The notes: generated from the sequence alone by a model not told the origin. A DNA stretch of 64,000 bases from UBA5336 sp038745855 (GCA_038745855.1 JBCDLC010000014.1:1-64000); one strand, 5' to 3'; shown: positions 35,155 to 44,826, numbered from the stretch's first letter. A program made the numbers and translations.

Positions 35155-35183
35155 GCCCTCGGGCGCACCTTGTGCCCGAGGGC
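35155..35183 (+). terminator. Hairpin after S9 peptidase gene
   Basis: GCCCTCGGGC (35155-35164) and GCCCGAGGGC (35174-35183) are perfect 10-bp arms with a nine-base loop, 20 bp after the peptidase stop. The stem is strong enough for intrinsic termination, but no T tract follows, so it may instead stabilise the mRNA end. Confidence 0.5.
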
Positions 35184-35232
35184 ATTCAGAGCCTAAACCG
35201 ACAGAGTCCGGCATCGAACAGGAGGAAACACG

Positions 35233-35691
35233 ATGGCTGATCCGAAAACCGTCCATTTCAACGATCTAGAGACCCTCGCCGGCACCGAAGTCGGTGTGAG
35301 CGACTGGCACACGATCGATCAGGATCGAGTGAATATGTTTGCCGATGCGACAGGCGACCACCAGTGGATCCATGTCGATGTGGAGCGGGCAACGAAGGAA
35401 CTCGGTAGTCCTATCGTCCATGGGTATCTCACGCTGTCCCTGTTACCGATGCTCGGACCGGAAGTTCTGCGCGTGGAAGGAACGACCCGCGGGATCAACT
35501 ACGGCGCCAACAAGGTGCGTTTCACGAATATGGTGCCCGTCGGCTCGAAATTGCGGATGCGTCAGACCTGCAAGGAAGTGAACGACAAGGCCGGTGGTAA
35601 GCAGATGATTTCCGAATGTACCATCGAGATCGAAGGTCAAGATCGGCCAGCCTGTGTCGCCGAGACGATCACGGTGCTCTACGGCGGCTAG
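35233..35691 (+). CDS. MaoC family dehydratase/enoyl-CoA hydratase
   Basis: 152 residues with a single hot-dog domain. The hydratase-2 motif is intact: FADATGDHQWIHVDVERA (catalytic Asp and His) and IVHGYLTLSLLPML. Small proteins of this type hydrate trans-2-enoyl-CoA to (R)-3-hydroxyacyl-CoA, but the physiological substrate cannot be told here. AGGAGGAAA precedes the ATG. No fatty-acid gene is next to it; msrB follows after about 140 bp. Confidence 0.88.
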   Translation: MADPKTVHFNDLETLAGTEVGVSDWHTIDQDRVNMFADATGDHQWIHVDVERATKELGSPIVHGYLTLSLLPMLGPEVLRVEGTTRGINYGANKVRFTNMVPVGSKLRMRQTCKEVNDKAGGKQMISECTIEIEGQDRPACVAETITVLYGG

Positions 35692-35833
35692 ACCAGTGGT
35701 GCGGGCGTTCATAGGCGACCTGCTATCAGCCGCGATCGCCCGCATTTCCCGACACGTTTTCTCTCACTGGCCTTGGAACCGGCACTGGGAGGGCTAACAC
35801 CTCTCCCCAGTGCAGTATCGAGAGATGGAGCCC

Positions 35834-36247
35834 ATGACTGAAAGCCTGAAGATCACGCGGACCGATCGCGAATGGCGTGAAATGCTCACGGAAGAAGAGT
35901 ACCGCGTGGGCGTTCGAGAAGGCACAGAGCGCGCGTTCACACAGGGCAATTTCGAGGGCGAGAAACGCCCGGGCCTCTATCATTGCAAGGGCTGCGATAC
36001 GGCCCTCTGGTCCAGCGCGCACAAGTTCGACAGCGGCACAGGCTGGCCATCCTACTTCCAGCCGGCCGCGCCCGACGTCATCGCGACGAAGACCGATTTC
36101 AAGCTCGTCTACCCGCGCACGGAATGTCACTGCGCGATTTGTGGTCTGCACCAGGGCCACGTCTTCAATGACGGGCCACCACCGACGGGTCAGCGTTGGT
36201 GTATCAATGGCGTCGTGCTCGATTTTCGCCCGAGTGAGGATCCCTGA
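35834..36247 (+). CDS. msrB: Peptide-methionine (R)-S-oxide reductase
   Basis: About 137 residues. Two CxxC zinc pairs (CKGCD and CAICG), the substrate region FDSGTGWPSYF and catalytic cysteine in QRWCINGVVLDF define MsrB, which repairs oxidised methionine in proteins. No signal peptide, so cytoplasmic. I prefer ATG 35834, with GGAG just upstream; ATG 35825 and GTG 35810 are in frame. It begins with TESLKITRTDREWREMLT, a normal MsrB N-terminus. It appears to be a single gene before the S9 lipoprotein. Confidence 0.93.
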   Translation: MTESLKITRTDREWREMLTEEEYRVGVREGTERAFTQGNFEGEKRPGLYHCKGCDTALWSSAHKFDSGTGWPSYFQPAAPDVIATKTDFKLVYPRTECHCAICGLHQGHVFNDGPPPTGQRWCINGVVLDFRPSEDP

Positions 36248-36305
36248 CCGCTGGACATTTCCCTTCAGATGGTTTCGCTAGGGCGTGACATCCAAAGGGG
36301 AAAAC

Positions 36306-38561
36306 ATGAGACCCATCGCTCTTGTTTCGTTCACCGCCGCAATCTTGACGGCTTGCTCGGTCGCGCCGGAACCGGTCCCTGTCGAGGATGCAGCCATCGA
36401 TGGTGGAACTGCGTCCGCTGAAACTTTCGAAAGCGTATCCATGCCTGAGACCCAACCCTCACCACCGATCGCAAAGCGTGATCCAAAGACAATCCAGCAA
36501 GTCGGGCGAACACGAACCGATCCCTATCAGTGGATGAAGGATGAGAACTGGCAGAAGGTGATGGCAGATCCTTCGGTTCTTCGCCCGGATATCCGAACAT
36601 ATCTTGAAGCGGAGAACGCGTATACGAAGGCGGTGCTCGAAGATCCGCTAACAGCGCTTCGAGACGAATTGTTCGAAGAGATGCGTGGCCGCATCAAGGA
36701 AGATGATCAATCACTGCCGAATGTGGATGGGCCGTGGGCCTATCTCACCCGCTTTCGCGAGGGGGGTGAGTATCCCATCATCGCGCGCAAGCCGGCGGCA
36801 GAGATTTATAATTCGAGTGCTGAGGACGAGATCCTGCTCGACGGGGACGCCATGGGCGCTGAAGAGGCGTATTTCAGTTTCGGCGCCGTCTCCCACTCGC
36901 CAGACCACCGGTATGTGGCCTATGCCACGGACACCCAAGGTAGTGAGTATTACACGATCCGGTTTCGCGACACCGAGACCGGAAAAGACTTGGATGACAG
37001 TATCGAGCGAACCTACGGGAGTTTCGTCTGGGCAAATGACAGCCGGACCATCTTCTGGGTCGAACGGGATGATAACGGCCGGCCCGTCGCAGTGAACCGG
37101 TACACGATTGGTGATCCTGACGGTGGCGCTGAAGTCTACCGCGAACCCGATCCGGGTTTTTTCGTTGGTGTGGAGAAAAGCCAGTCCGGCGAATTGGTGT
37201 TCATCAATGCCAATGATCACACAACTTCTGAAGTCCGTTTCTTCCCCGCCAGTGACATCGAACCATCGCCGACCCTCATCGCTGCGCGCGACCCCGGTGT
37301 CGAATATGATCCGGAACACTGGAATGATGGGCTGGTGATTTCCACCAATGAAGGCGGCGCCGTAGATTTCAAACTTGTGACGGCGTCTCTCGAGGCGCCT
37401 GGCCGGGACAATTGGCAGACACTCGTGCCCCATCGCCCTGGCACGCTGATCCTCGGCATGGAGGCGTTGAAAGATCACCTTATTCGCGTGGAGCGGACCG
37501 ATGGCTTGCCGGTGATTGTCCTGCGAGACCGGTCAAGCGGCTCGGAAACGCCAATTCGTTTTGACGAAGCGGCCTACGATCTCGGGATCTCGACGGGCTA
37601 CCAGTTCGACACGACCGTTTTCCGGTTCGACTATGCCTCGCCTTCAACGCCCGACCAGGTGTACGATTACGATCTCGCGACGGGCGAGCGCACGCTCCGG
37701 AAAACCCGCGATGTGCCATCGGGCCATGACGCATCCGATTATGTGGTTGAACGTCTCATGGCGCCCGCCCACGATGGCGAGACCGTCCCCGTCACCGTGC
37801 TGCGGCACACCGATACGCCGACCAATGGCACAGCACCTCTGCTGCTCTACGGTTACGGATCGTACGGGATTACAATCCCTGCCGACTTTCGGACGTCACG
37901 GCTGTCCTTGGTGGATCGCGGCTTCGTGTACGCCATTGTTCATCCCCGGGGATCAAAGGCGAAGGGTTACCAATGGTACCTCGACGGCAAGCTCGAGAAG
38001 AAGGAAAACACTTTTAAGGATTACATCTCCGCCGGACGACACCTGGTTGCGGAAGGCTATGGGTATGAGGGCGGGGTCGTCGGCTTAGGCGGTTCAGCGG
38101 GTGGTCTGCTCATGGGGGCTGCTGCAAACATGGACCCGGAACTCTTCGCGGGGATCATTGCGGCCGTTCCATTCGTGGATGTGATCAACACCATGTCTGA
38201 TGAGTCTCTGCCGCTAACGCCGCCTGAGTGGCCAGAATGGGGAAACCCGATAACCGATGCCGAGGCGTATGATACAATCATCGCCTATAGCCCCTATGAT
38301 CAGGTCTCCGAACGGCCCTATCCAGCGATGTTGATCACGGGGGGGCTCTCCGATCCGCGCGTGACCTATTGGGAGCCATCGAAGTGGGCTGCGAAATTAC
38401 GTCATGAGGCACCGGATGCCGGGCCGTATTTCCTTCGGATAAACATGGAAGCGGGCCATGGCGGAGCATCTGGCCGGTTCGAGGGCTTGAAAGAAACAGC
38501 CATCGAATACGGATTTGCGCTCGCTGCGGTTGGCAAGGCTGATGGCGTCGCCTTGAAGTAG
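36306..38561 (+). CDS. Oligopeptidase B-like S9A peptidase, predicted lipoprotein
   Basis: 751 residues. MRPIALVSFTAAILTACSVA is a lipoprotein signal with lipobox LTAC, followed by a disordered linker. The DPYQWM start of prolyl oligopeptidases, a seven-bladed propeller, and the hydrolase motifs YGYGSYG, GLGGSAGGLLMG (S597), SDPRVTYWEPSKW (Asp) and EAGHGGASGR (His) follow. The last two sequences are those of oligopeptidase B, which cuts after Arg/Lys in short peptides. The ATG has AAAGGGGA upstream; seven earlier codons are in frame. Lipid anchoring is unusual for the family but common in marine alphaproteobacteria with peptide diets. Confidence 0.9.
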   Translation: MRPIALVSFTAAILTACSVAPEPVPVEDAAIDGGTASAETFESVSMPETQPSPPIAKRDPKTIQQVGRTRTDPYQWMKDENWQKVMADPSVLRPDIRTYLEAENAYTKAVLEDPLTALRDELFEEMRGRIKEDDQSLPNVDGPWAYLTRFREGGEYPIIARKPAAEIYNSSAEDEILLDGDAMGAEEAYFSFGAVSHSPDHRYVAYATDTQGSEYYTIRFRDTETGKDLDDSIERTYGSFVWANDSRTIFWVERDDNGRPVAVNRYTIGDPDGGAEVYREPDPGFFVGVEKSQSGELVFINANDHTTSEVRFFPASDIEPSPTLIAARDPGVEYDPEHWNDGLVISTNEGGAVDFKLVTASLEAPGRDNWQTLVPHRPGTLILGMEALKDHLIRVERTDGLPVIVLRDRSSGSETPIRFDEAAYDLGISTGYQFDTTVFRFDYASPSTPDQVYDYDLATGERTLRKTRDVPSGHDASDYVVERLMAPAHDGETVPVTVLRHTDTPTNGTAPLLLYGYGSYGITIPADFRTSRLSLVDRGFVYAIVHPRGSKAKGYQWYLDGKLEKKENTFKDYISAGRHLVAEGYGYEGGVVGLGGSAGGLLMGAAANMDPELFAGIIAAVPFVDVINTMSDESLPLTPPEWPEWGNPITDAEAYDTIIAYSPYDQVSERPYPAMLITGGLSDPRVTYWEPSKWAAKLRHEAPDAGPYFLRINMEAGHGGASGRFEGLKETAIEYGFALAAVGKADGVALK

Positions 38562-38715
38562 CGATATGACTGGACGGAGGTCCTACGCGTATCAAACTCT
38601 GGACCCGAGCCGCCCGCCCCACCAAACATCCTCACTCTTCCCTTCCCTCGCCCAACTTCGGCCGCACCTCTCGCCGACTTATTAATGGGCAGCGTCGCGG
38701 GTATGGGAGGAAGAC

Positions 38716-39378
38716 GTGGACATCGTAAAACGCATTGGTTGGACCCTTGCTGCAGCGATGTTGGCCCTGTTGCTGTATGCGGCCGACGGCTACCGGGATG
38801 CGCTCCGCGATGCGCCGAAGCTGAAGTTACTCGCTCAGTCGATAATTGAGGATGGTCGCGGCCCGGGAAGCCTCACAGACTGGCAAGTCGAGGCCTTTCT
38901 CGCCGTTGAGGACCCCAGCTTTTTCGAGCATTCCGGTATCGATTGGTCGACGCCTGGTGCCGGGGCAGCGACGATCTCCCAATCGGTCTCAAAACGCGTC
39001 GCCTTCAAAGGGGGCCAGCCCGGGATCGGTAAGATCAGGCAGACGGCCTATGCGCTGGGTTTGGAAGAGAAGCTCGACAAGGAAGAGATCCTGGCTCTCT
39101 TCATGGACCTCACGCCCATGGGCGCAAAGGATGGGCTCTGGATCACGGGTGTCCACACCGCGAGTGAGGCTTTCTTCGAAGTCCCCGTGTCAAACCTCGA
39201 ACCGCGCGATTTCCTGTCTCTGATCGCCGTCATGATAGCGCCTGGCGACCTCAAGATCGCTTCACCTGATGCGGCCTTGCAGCGACGCGTGTTGCGGATC
39301 GAACGTTTGCTGCGGGGCGATTGCATTCCGACCGGAAACGGCGACGTCTGGCTTGAGGGGTGCCGGGTGAGTTCCTGA
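38716..39378 (+). CDS. GT51-like transglycosylase domain protein
   Basis: 220 residues with an N-terminal transmembrane helix (about 8-24) and one periplasmic domain. It holds the key GT51 motif AVEDPSFFEHSGIDW (catalytic Glu in ED-x-x-F-x-x-H-x-G-x-D), then ATISQSVSKRVAF, LGLEEKLDKEEILALFMD and the later FLSLIAVMIAP. This matches a monofunctional peptidoglycan glycosyltransferase (MtgA) but is shorter and divergent, so activity is uncertain. GTG start with GGAGGA five bases upstream. No wall gene adjoins it. Confidence 0.75.
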   Translation: MDIVKRIGWTLAAAMLALLLYAADGYRDALRDAPKLKLLAQSIIEDGRGPGSLTDWQVEAFLAVEDPSFFEHSGIDWSTPGAGAATISQSVSKRVAFKGGQPGIGKIRQTAYALGLEEKLDKEEILALFMDLTPMGAKDGLWITGVHTASEAFFEVPVSNLEPRDFLSLIAVMIAPGDLKIASPDAALQRRVLRIERLLRGDCIPTGNGDVWLEGCRVSS

Positions 39379-39471
39379 ACCGACCGGCCCGACAGCATCG
39401 CTCCATGCTTGCGAACGGCTTGCGAATATGGCCCTATCCCGTCTGACGACCGCTGGATGGAGCCTTCTGAC

Positions 39472-40902
39472 ATGCCAAACCCGGTAACGCTTGAAGCGGA
39501 TTATCTTGTGGTTGGTGCAGGCGCCGTCGGTATGGCCTTCGTCGATACGATGTTGACGGAGACGGATGCCTCATTCCTGATGGTGGATCGTCATCATATG
39601 CCGGGTGGACATTGGAACGACGCCTATCCGTTTGTGCGTCTGCACCAGCCATCGGCCTACTATGGAGTAAACTCCACCGATCTCGGTTCGAACAGGATCG
39701 ATACGTCTGGCCCGAACGAGGGGTTTTATGAACTCGCCAGTGGATCTGAAGTTTCCACGTACTTCGAAAAGGTTATGCGGGAACGGTTCTTGCCGTCTGG
39801 CCGGGTACAATTCTATCCCATGTGCAACTATTCCGGCGATGGAGCATTCGCGTCGCTGGTTTCCGACAAGCGATACAGCGTCCACGTGCGAAAGAAGACC
39901 GTTGATGGAACCTTTTTTCGCACATCTGTTCCGTCAACGCACACGCGCCCTTACGCCGTTGACGACGGCGTCGCTTGTATCGCACCAAACGAACTTCCGA
40001 AGCATGCCGGCGCGCATAAGACATACGCTATACTCGGCGGTGGAAAGACCGCGATGGATACGGGCGTCTGGCTTATGGGGAACGGCGCCGAACCGGAGGC
40101 AATAACGTGGGTGGTGCCGCGCGACTCCTGGCTGGTCAACCGGGAAGGGACGCAGCCGGGAGCTGAGTTTTTCGCCCAGTCCATGGGCGGTTTCGCCAAC
40201 CAGCTTGAAGCCATGCGAGATGCGACATCGGTCGATGACCTGTTCGAGCGATTGGAGAAAGTTGGCCAGATGATTCGCATCGATCCCGACACGTGGCCAT
40301 CGATGTTTCACTTCGCCACGATCTCGGAAGGGGAAGTGGCACAACTCCATCGCATCAAAAACAAGATCAAGGGCCGCAGGGTCGCGCAGGTTCAGTCCGG
40401 TGAACTCGTTCTGTCCGACGGGACGAGCGTGTCGATGCCGCCGGACACGCTTTACATTGATTGTACTGCTTCAGCGGTGCCGTTCAGCGAGGTCCGCAAA
40501 ATACCGGTCTTCCAGCCAGACAAGATCGTCTTGCAAGCTGTCCGCGCACCGTTGGTCAGCTTCAGTGCAGCACTCATTGCGTTTGTAGAGGCGCACGTCG
40601 AAAATCTCGACGAGCAGAACCGACTTTGCTCGCCGATCGAGCTAGCAGACACGCCAGAGGATTGGTTGATGTGTTTTGCGAAGAACATGATCAATCAGAA
40701 GGCTTGGGGCGAGCACCCTGCGCTAAGACGCTGGCTGAGTAGTATCCGGCTAGATCCTTTCGCCGGCATGGTCAGGGCAGCGGCGGGTGCAACGCCAGAA
40801 AACGGCGCGATCATGAGCCGGATAGGGCAGGCTTCGATCCCTGCTGTTATGAACCTGCACAAACTTGCTGCTGAGGCAAAAGGTGGGTCCGTACCTGCTT
40901 GA
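39472..40902 (+). CDS. FAD/NAD(P)-binding oxidoreductase, flavin monooxygenase-like
   Basis: 476 residues. The FAD site is near the N-terminus (LVVGAGAVGMAF, then DRHHMPGGHWNDAYPFVRLHQPS, the FMO-type HWxxxYPxxR region), and a second dinucleotide site reads YAILGGGKTAMDTG. The arrangement resembles flavin-dependent monooxygenases of the FMO/BVMO group, though the BVMO fingerprint is incomplete. Cytoplasmic, no signal peptide. ATG 39472 has GGAG about ten bases upstream. It converges with csoR (21-bp gap). Substrate unknown. Confidence 0.75.
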   Translation: MPNPVTLEADYLVVGAGAVGMAFVDTMLTETDASFLMVDRHHMPGGHWNDAYPFVRLHQPSAYYGVNSTDLGSNRIDTSGPNEGFYELASGSEVSTYFEKVMRERFLPSGRVQFYPMCNYSGDGAFASLVSDKRYSVHVRKKTVDGTFFRTSVPSTHTRPYAVDDGVACIAPNELPKHAGAHKTYAILGGGKTAMDTGVWLMGNGAEPEAITWVVPRDSWLVNREGTQPGAEFFAQSMGGFANQLEAMRDATSVDDLFERLEKVGQMIRIDPDTWPSMFHFATISEGEVAQLHRIKNKIKGRRVAQVQSGELVLSDGTSVSMPPDTLYIDCTASAVPFSEVRKIPVFQPDKIVLQAVRAPLVSFSAALIAFVEAHVENLDEQNRLCSPIELADTPEDWLMCFAKNMINQKAWGEHPALRRWLSSIRLDPFAGMVRAAAGATPENGAIMSRIGQASIPAVMNLHKLAAEAKGGSVPA

Positions 40903-40923
40903 GCGGTACGTATATCCGCGTCC

Positions 40924-41199
40924 CTATTTCTTGCGTCCACCGAGGACGGCGACCAGTTCTTCGACCATTTCCCGACGATTCTCAATGCTGTCCGACTGCA
41001 GGGCCTTGTCGACACAGGTCGATAAGTGATCGTCCAACACGACACCCTCTAAGCCGTTAAGCGCAGCTTTTATAGCTTGGATTTGGCGGACGATTTCGAT
41101 GCAATATCGGCCTTCGTCGACCATGTTCGCAACGCCGCGGACCTGGCCTTCGATGCGCGCTAGTCTCTTGAGCGCTTTCGCTTTTGTTTCCGAGTTCAT
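40924..41199 (-). CDS. csoR: Copper-sensing-type CsoR/RcnR family repressor
   Basis: 91 residues, all-helical metal-sensitive repressor with KRLARIEGQVRGVANMVDEGRYC. Candidate copper ligands C33, H58 and C62 keep the C-x24-H-x3-C spacing of Mycobacterium CsoR (C36/H61/C65), so Cu(I) is a better guess than nickel or formaldehyde. Copper binding should release DNA. A palindrome at 41203-41219 covers its ribosome-binding region, suggesting autoregulation. No copper ATPase or copZ gene is adjacent, so other targets must be elsewhere. Confidence 0.9.
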   Translation of the reverse strand: MNSETKAKALKRLARIEGQVRGVANMVDEGRYCIEIVRQIQAIKAALNGLEGVVLDDHLSTCVDKALQSDSIENRREMVEELVAVLGGRKK

Positions 41200-41202
41200 A
41201 GC

Positions 41203-41219
41203 ATACCCTTTAGGGGTAT
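41203..41219. promoter_or_regulatory. csoR: Predicted CsoR operator
   Basis: ATACCCTTTAGGGGTAT is an inverted repeat (ATACCC/GGGTAT) four bases before the csoR ATG. TACCC...GGGTA half-sites are the known CsoR recognition pattern. It contains the gene's AAAGGG ribosome-binding sequence on the minus strand, so binding would block both transcription and access of ribosomes. Confidence 0.7.
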
Positions 41220-41264
41220 TCTTATCAGGCGCCGATCAGCGTGGGAAGGATCACATCAGTACTT

Positions 41265-42674
41265 TCAGCGCCGCGTAAGCGGCTTGGCATTGACGATCTC
41301 CCAGGTCACTGCCTCGTCATCAGGAGCGAGCAGGGACGGCGCTGACGTGGCTTCGGAAGCGGCATCAACGCGACGGCTGGCAGCGTGAGATGCTGGCGCT
41401 AAGAGAATGCCGCGGGCGCTGGCGCTCTCTGCCCATTTTCGCAAGGCATCTATGGTCACAGGATATGCGATGGCCGTGCCGAGCGCTGTGCCTTCCAATC
41501 GCGCTCTGGCTTCCAACGCCATGAGTTGATCCCGCATGGCATCCGCTTCGATACGCGTGTCAATTACAGCATCCGCGGCGACGAAGGGCATGGCGAGGCG
41601 GCCAGCCGTCTGCGCGAAGTTAGTTGAGGTCAGATTCCCATCTTCGACGAATGCAAGGCCGCGATCGGCGAGGGCCTCGATGAGGAGTTCGGAAAGCGCG
41701 GCGTTCCGTGCAAAACGGCTGCCTTGGTAGTTTATAGCGCCGATATATCCATCGCTGGCCGAGAGGAGTTTATCAAGCCGCGCAATCGTTTGCGATCGTG
41801 AGCTACCGGCTTGCAAAGTCAGATGGTGCGGCCGAATTCGGCCGTACTCTTCCGCCTCCATCGGTATTTCGATGAGGACTTCATGGCCGGCGCTCCGCGC
41901 TTTCCGGGTCCAGGACGCGAGCCCGCGGGTATGGGGCGAAAAGGATAGCGTTATCTCGGCCGGAAGCTCCTCGATGGCCGTTCGCGTGAGTTTGTCATTC
42001 AGCCCAAGTCCACCAAGCACAACCGAGATCGTTGGCAAACCTGCAGGATTGTCGAAGGTGTTTCGATTGGTTTCGAACGGTGTCTGGCTAGCTTTGGCTT
42101 TCGCTGCGACGTCTGGTGTTCCGCTGAGCGTGAGCGCCGCGACTTTGGGCGATGAGCGGTCCGTTTCGCTGGCCGTGTCTTCGCTTTCGAGGGCCCGCAC
42201 AACGCTGAAGGCTTCCCCGGGCATGACGGTACGACCATTGATGCGAACGCCTACCGCCTGATTGGCACTGCCTTCGGCAAGGGTTTGATCGGGCGCTGGA
42301 CCGAGGGCAGATCTTTGGACGACTGGCTGACGCTCAGCGCTTCTTCCCGCTGACGCGGTTTGCGGCGGTCTGTACTCGATGCCCAGGCTCGGCTCTTCCA
42401 AGACCGGGCGATCGAGGTTCGGCGTCATCGCCGCGAGGCGGACATCGGGAATGGTGTCATCTGAAAGCCGAGCCTTGAGCACAGGGCGATCGATGGCTTC
42501 CGGCGTTTCGAACAGGGCGAGTTGGACGACCGGACCGGCATCGTCTGCATCGCCCAAGAGGCTGACAGCGCCGCCAACCGCAAAAGTCAGGGCTGCGAAC
42601 ACACTCGTGCTGAAAGCCAGATGGGCCACACCTGTCCTCAGGGCGGAAGGGTAAGCCGCGCGCCTTTGCGCCAT
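41265..42674 (-). CDS. Divergent polysaccharide deacetylase family protein
   Basis: 469 residues. One transmembrane helix (about 22-45) is followed by a low-complexity linker of some 170 residues and a deacetylase-like barrel with PTISVVLGGLGLNDKLT, ITLSFSPHTRGLASWTRKARSAGHEVLIEIPME and FVEDGNLTSTN. This is the YibQ-type family, in which the classical NodB metal histidines are modified. It is probably periplasmic and may act on envelope polysaccharide. ATG 42674 has AGAGG upstream and is preferred to 42704. It lies about 100 bp downstream of the vWA gene and 65 bp before csoR, same strand. Confidence 0.82.
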   Translation of the reverse strand: MAQRRAAYPSALRTGVAHLAFSTSVFAALTFAVGGAVSLLGDADDAGPVVQLALFETPEAIDRPVLKARLSDDTIPDVRLAAMTPNLDRPVLEEPSLGIEYRPPQTASAGRSAERQPVVQRSALGPAPDQTLAEGSANQAVGVRINGRTVMPGEAFSVVRALESEDTASETDRSSPKVAALTLSGTPDVAAKAKASQTPFETNRNTFDNPAGLPTISVVLGGLGLNDKLTRTAIEELPAEITLSFSPHTRGLASWTRKARSAGHEVLIEIPMEAEEYGRIRPHHLTLQAGSSRSQTIARLDKLLSASDGYIGAINYQGSRFARNAALSELLIEALADRGLAFVEDGNLTSTNFAQTAGRLAMPFVAADAVIDTRIEADAMRDQLMALEARARLEGTALGTAIAYPVTIDALRKWAESASARGILLAPASHAASRRVDAASEATSAPSLLAPDDEAVTWEIVNAKPLTRR

Positions 42675-42777
42675 TTGGGAACCTCTTCGATAAGCGAACG
42701 CCATCGTTAGGCGGAGTTTCCCAGCCGAGCGTTAACAAGGTGCAAAGGCGCAGTCGCCCTGCGCACTGGGTGCACTA

Positions 42778-44826
42778 TCAGCGGCCCTCGCGCCGCCATG
42801 CGACCAGCAGCAACACGGTTGCTAGAAGAGCGGCCGCAATAGCCGGAAGTAGCGGTTGGCTGGAAGACGATTTCACGACATAGGCCCCGCGTTCGCGTAA
42901 GCCGAGCCAATTGCTGCCTGCAGCGGAACCCGACCGGCTGACGCGTCGGATCTCCGGTCGCCTGCGGCCTTCCGAGCCCAGCTCGAACGTACCGCCGCGC
43001 GTTGCGTTGGCGAGGGGAGCGAGCGCGGACGTTGTCGCCCGCAGATCGACGTATTCCCTGGGATTAGCCGGGCCATTGAGCGCAACAGTCTCTAGCCTTC
43101 CAGCGCTCGCGCGATAAAGGCCCATTTGCGTCATCGCCGTTTCGGCAACGAACAGCCCAGGCTCCAGCAGGGTCCACTCAAGGGCGATGCGCTCCCCTTC
43201 TGGTGTTTCGAGCGTCAGGGCAGGTGCCTGGTCGGACAGGGTGCGCAACTTTGCACGGACAAGGCCATCCTCCGCGGTAAGGTCGAGCTTCCGTTCCTCG
43301 AGCTCGGGTTCTTTCATCATCCAGTGGACCATACGCCGGATCAGTTCCGCGAACGGGCCGCCGCCATCATGGCCGCGCGCCCAGAGCCAAATCTGATCGG
43401 ATAAGAGGAGGCCGACCCTACCGTCTCCCACCCGATCAACCACCAGAAGGGGGTCACCGGTTGGGCTCTCAAGGAGCACGTCCCCGGCCTCTGCTTCTGC
43501 ACTCACATAACGCATCCAGCCGCCCCAGTCCTGGCCGATCAGCGCGTTGGTGACGGTGTGGCGTGTGCCGGCATCCGTGAGTGCCGGTTTGAACGGCCCT
43601 AAGGAAATCGCGCCGGAGGGTATCGCTGGAAGCACACCTGCTAGCGGCGTTCGGGCAAGGCTGGCCGGCCCTGCGAAAGCCCCGCCGGCGATCAGCACAA
43701 GCGCGCCGCCATCTTCAACATATCGTGCCATGTTTGCGAGATACGACTGTGTTACGACGCCCGTCCGTTCGTACTGATCAAAGATGATGAGGTCGAATTC
43801 GGAGAGCTTCTGTTCGAAAAGTTCCTCGGTCGGGAACTGGATCAGTGCCAATTCCTCGATTGGAGTAATGTCCTGCTTGAAGGGGGGGCGCAGGATCGTG
43901 AAGTGAACCAGGTCCACCTGCGGATCTGATTTTAGCAGATCCCGCCAAACTCTCCCTGCTGCATTCGGTTTGCCCGTAATCAGAAGGACGCGCAGTCGGT
44001 CGAACGTCCCTGAGAGGATTGCAGCCGTCCGATTGTTCGCGAGAGTCAGTTCTTCCGGTCCGGGTGGTGCTTCCACAACGACGATGTTCTCGCCCCGTCG
44101 TTCGACGTCCAGCGTGACGGGCGTGTCCTGGCCAGAACGAACCGTTACGACTTGCGGCCTGCTGCCGTTGACGCTGATCGACAGGGGGATGTCGCCGCCC
44201 TTCGGATCCTCAGCGCGGACGATATACTGGACGCTCTCGCCGACGATACCGAAGCTCGGACCCTCTACAATCTCAGCCCGGCGGTCGCCTTGGCGGCTGT
44301 CACCCACAATCAAGGCGTGGACCGGACCGAGATCAGCGATGCGGCTGAAATCCGAGGGGATGTCGTGGACTTGTCCGTCGGTAACGAAGATGGCGCCCGC
44401 GATCCGATTGCGCGGGACGTCTGCCATCAGCCCTTCCAATGCTGTGACCATGGACGTGCCGTCAGCATTGGGGTCGGTTTCGGCAACGCGGACGTCGAGG
44501 CTTTCATCGGCCTCAAGCGCAGCCTTCACTGCTTCGAATGTCTCTTCGGCCACACCAAACCGATCTCCGAAGGTCATGCTCTCCGAGCGGTCGAGGACAA
44601 TGGCCGCGACCGATGACAGTGGCTCTCGCTCTTCCTCGACCAGCGATGGGTTCATGAGTGCAGCGAGAACAAGGGTGATAGCCAAACCGCGGGTGAACCA
44701 CGCCCGTCCATGCAGAACGAAATAGGCAAACCAAACCGCGAAGGCGGCAAGCGCTAGCCCTGAAAGAACGGGCCAGGACACGAAGGGGTCAAAGCCTAGG
44801 CGCGTGTTCGCCAGGGTCTCGATCAT
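42778..44826 (-). CDS. Membrane protein with vWA-like and GATase1-like domains
   Basis: 682 residues. Two N-terminal helices (about 15-35 and 42-62), a vWA-type segment AAIVLDRSESMTFGDRF with a partial MIDAS (DRSES) and FVTDGQVHD, an Ig-like stretch, and a GATase1-like fold with LLITGKPNAAGRVWRD and LIIFDQYERTGV...GGALVLIAGG; a C-terminal helix (about 655-675) closes it. Domain order matches BatA/BatB-like partners of MoxR ATPases. Its ATG overlaps the DUF4159 gene's stop (ATGA). Function in this organism is unknown; an envelope role is inferred. Confidence 0.72.
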   Translation of the reverse strand: MIETLANTRLGFDPFVSWPVLSGLALAAFAVWFAYFVLHGRAWFTRGLAITLVLAALMNPSLVEEEREPLSSVAAIVLDRSESMTFGDRFGVAEETFEAVKAALEADESLDVRVAETDPNADGTSMVTALEGLMADVPRNRIAGAIFVTDGQVHDIPSDFSRIADLGPVHALIVGDSRQGDRRAEIVEGPSFGIVGESVQYIVRAEDPKGGDIPLSISVNGSRPQVVTVRSGQDTPVTLDVERRGENIVVVEAPPGPEELTLANNRTAAILSGTFDRLRVLLITGKPNAAGRVWRDLLKSDPQVDLVHFTILRPPFKQDITPIEELALIQFPTEELFEQKLSEFDLIIFDQYERTGVVTQSYLANMARYVEDGGALVLIAGGAFAGPASLARTPLAGVLPAIPSGAISLGPFKPALTDAGTRHTVTNALIGQDWGGWMRYVSAEAEAGDVLLESPTGDPLLVVDRVGDGRVGLLLSDQIWLWARGHDGGGPFAELIRRMVHWMMKEPELEERKLDLTAEDGLVRAKLRTLSDQAPALTLETPEGERIALEWTLLEPGLFVAETAMTQMGLYRASAGRLETVALNGPANPREYVDLRATTSALAPLANATRGGTFELGSEGRRRPEIRRVSRSGSAAGSNWLGLRERGAYVVKSSSSQPLLPAIAAALLATVLLLVAWRREGR

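Noticed and set aside
35701..35743. GCGGGCG/CGCCCGC arms after the MaoC gene
   Set aside because: The loop is 29 bases with weak T content; too loose for a confident terminator.
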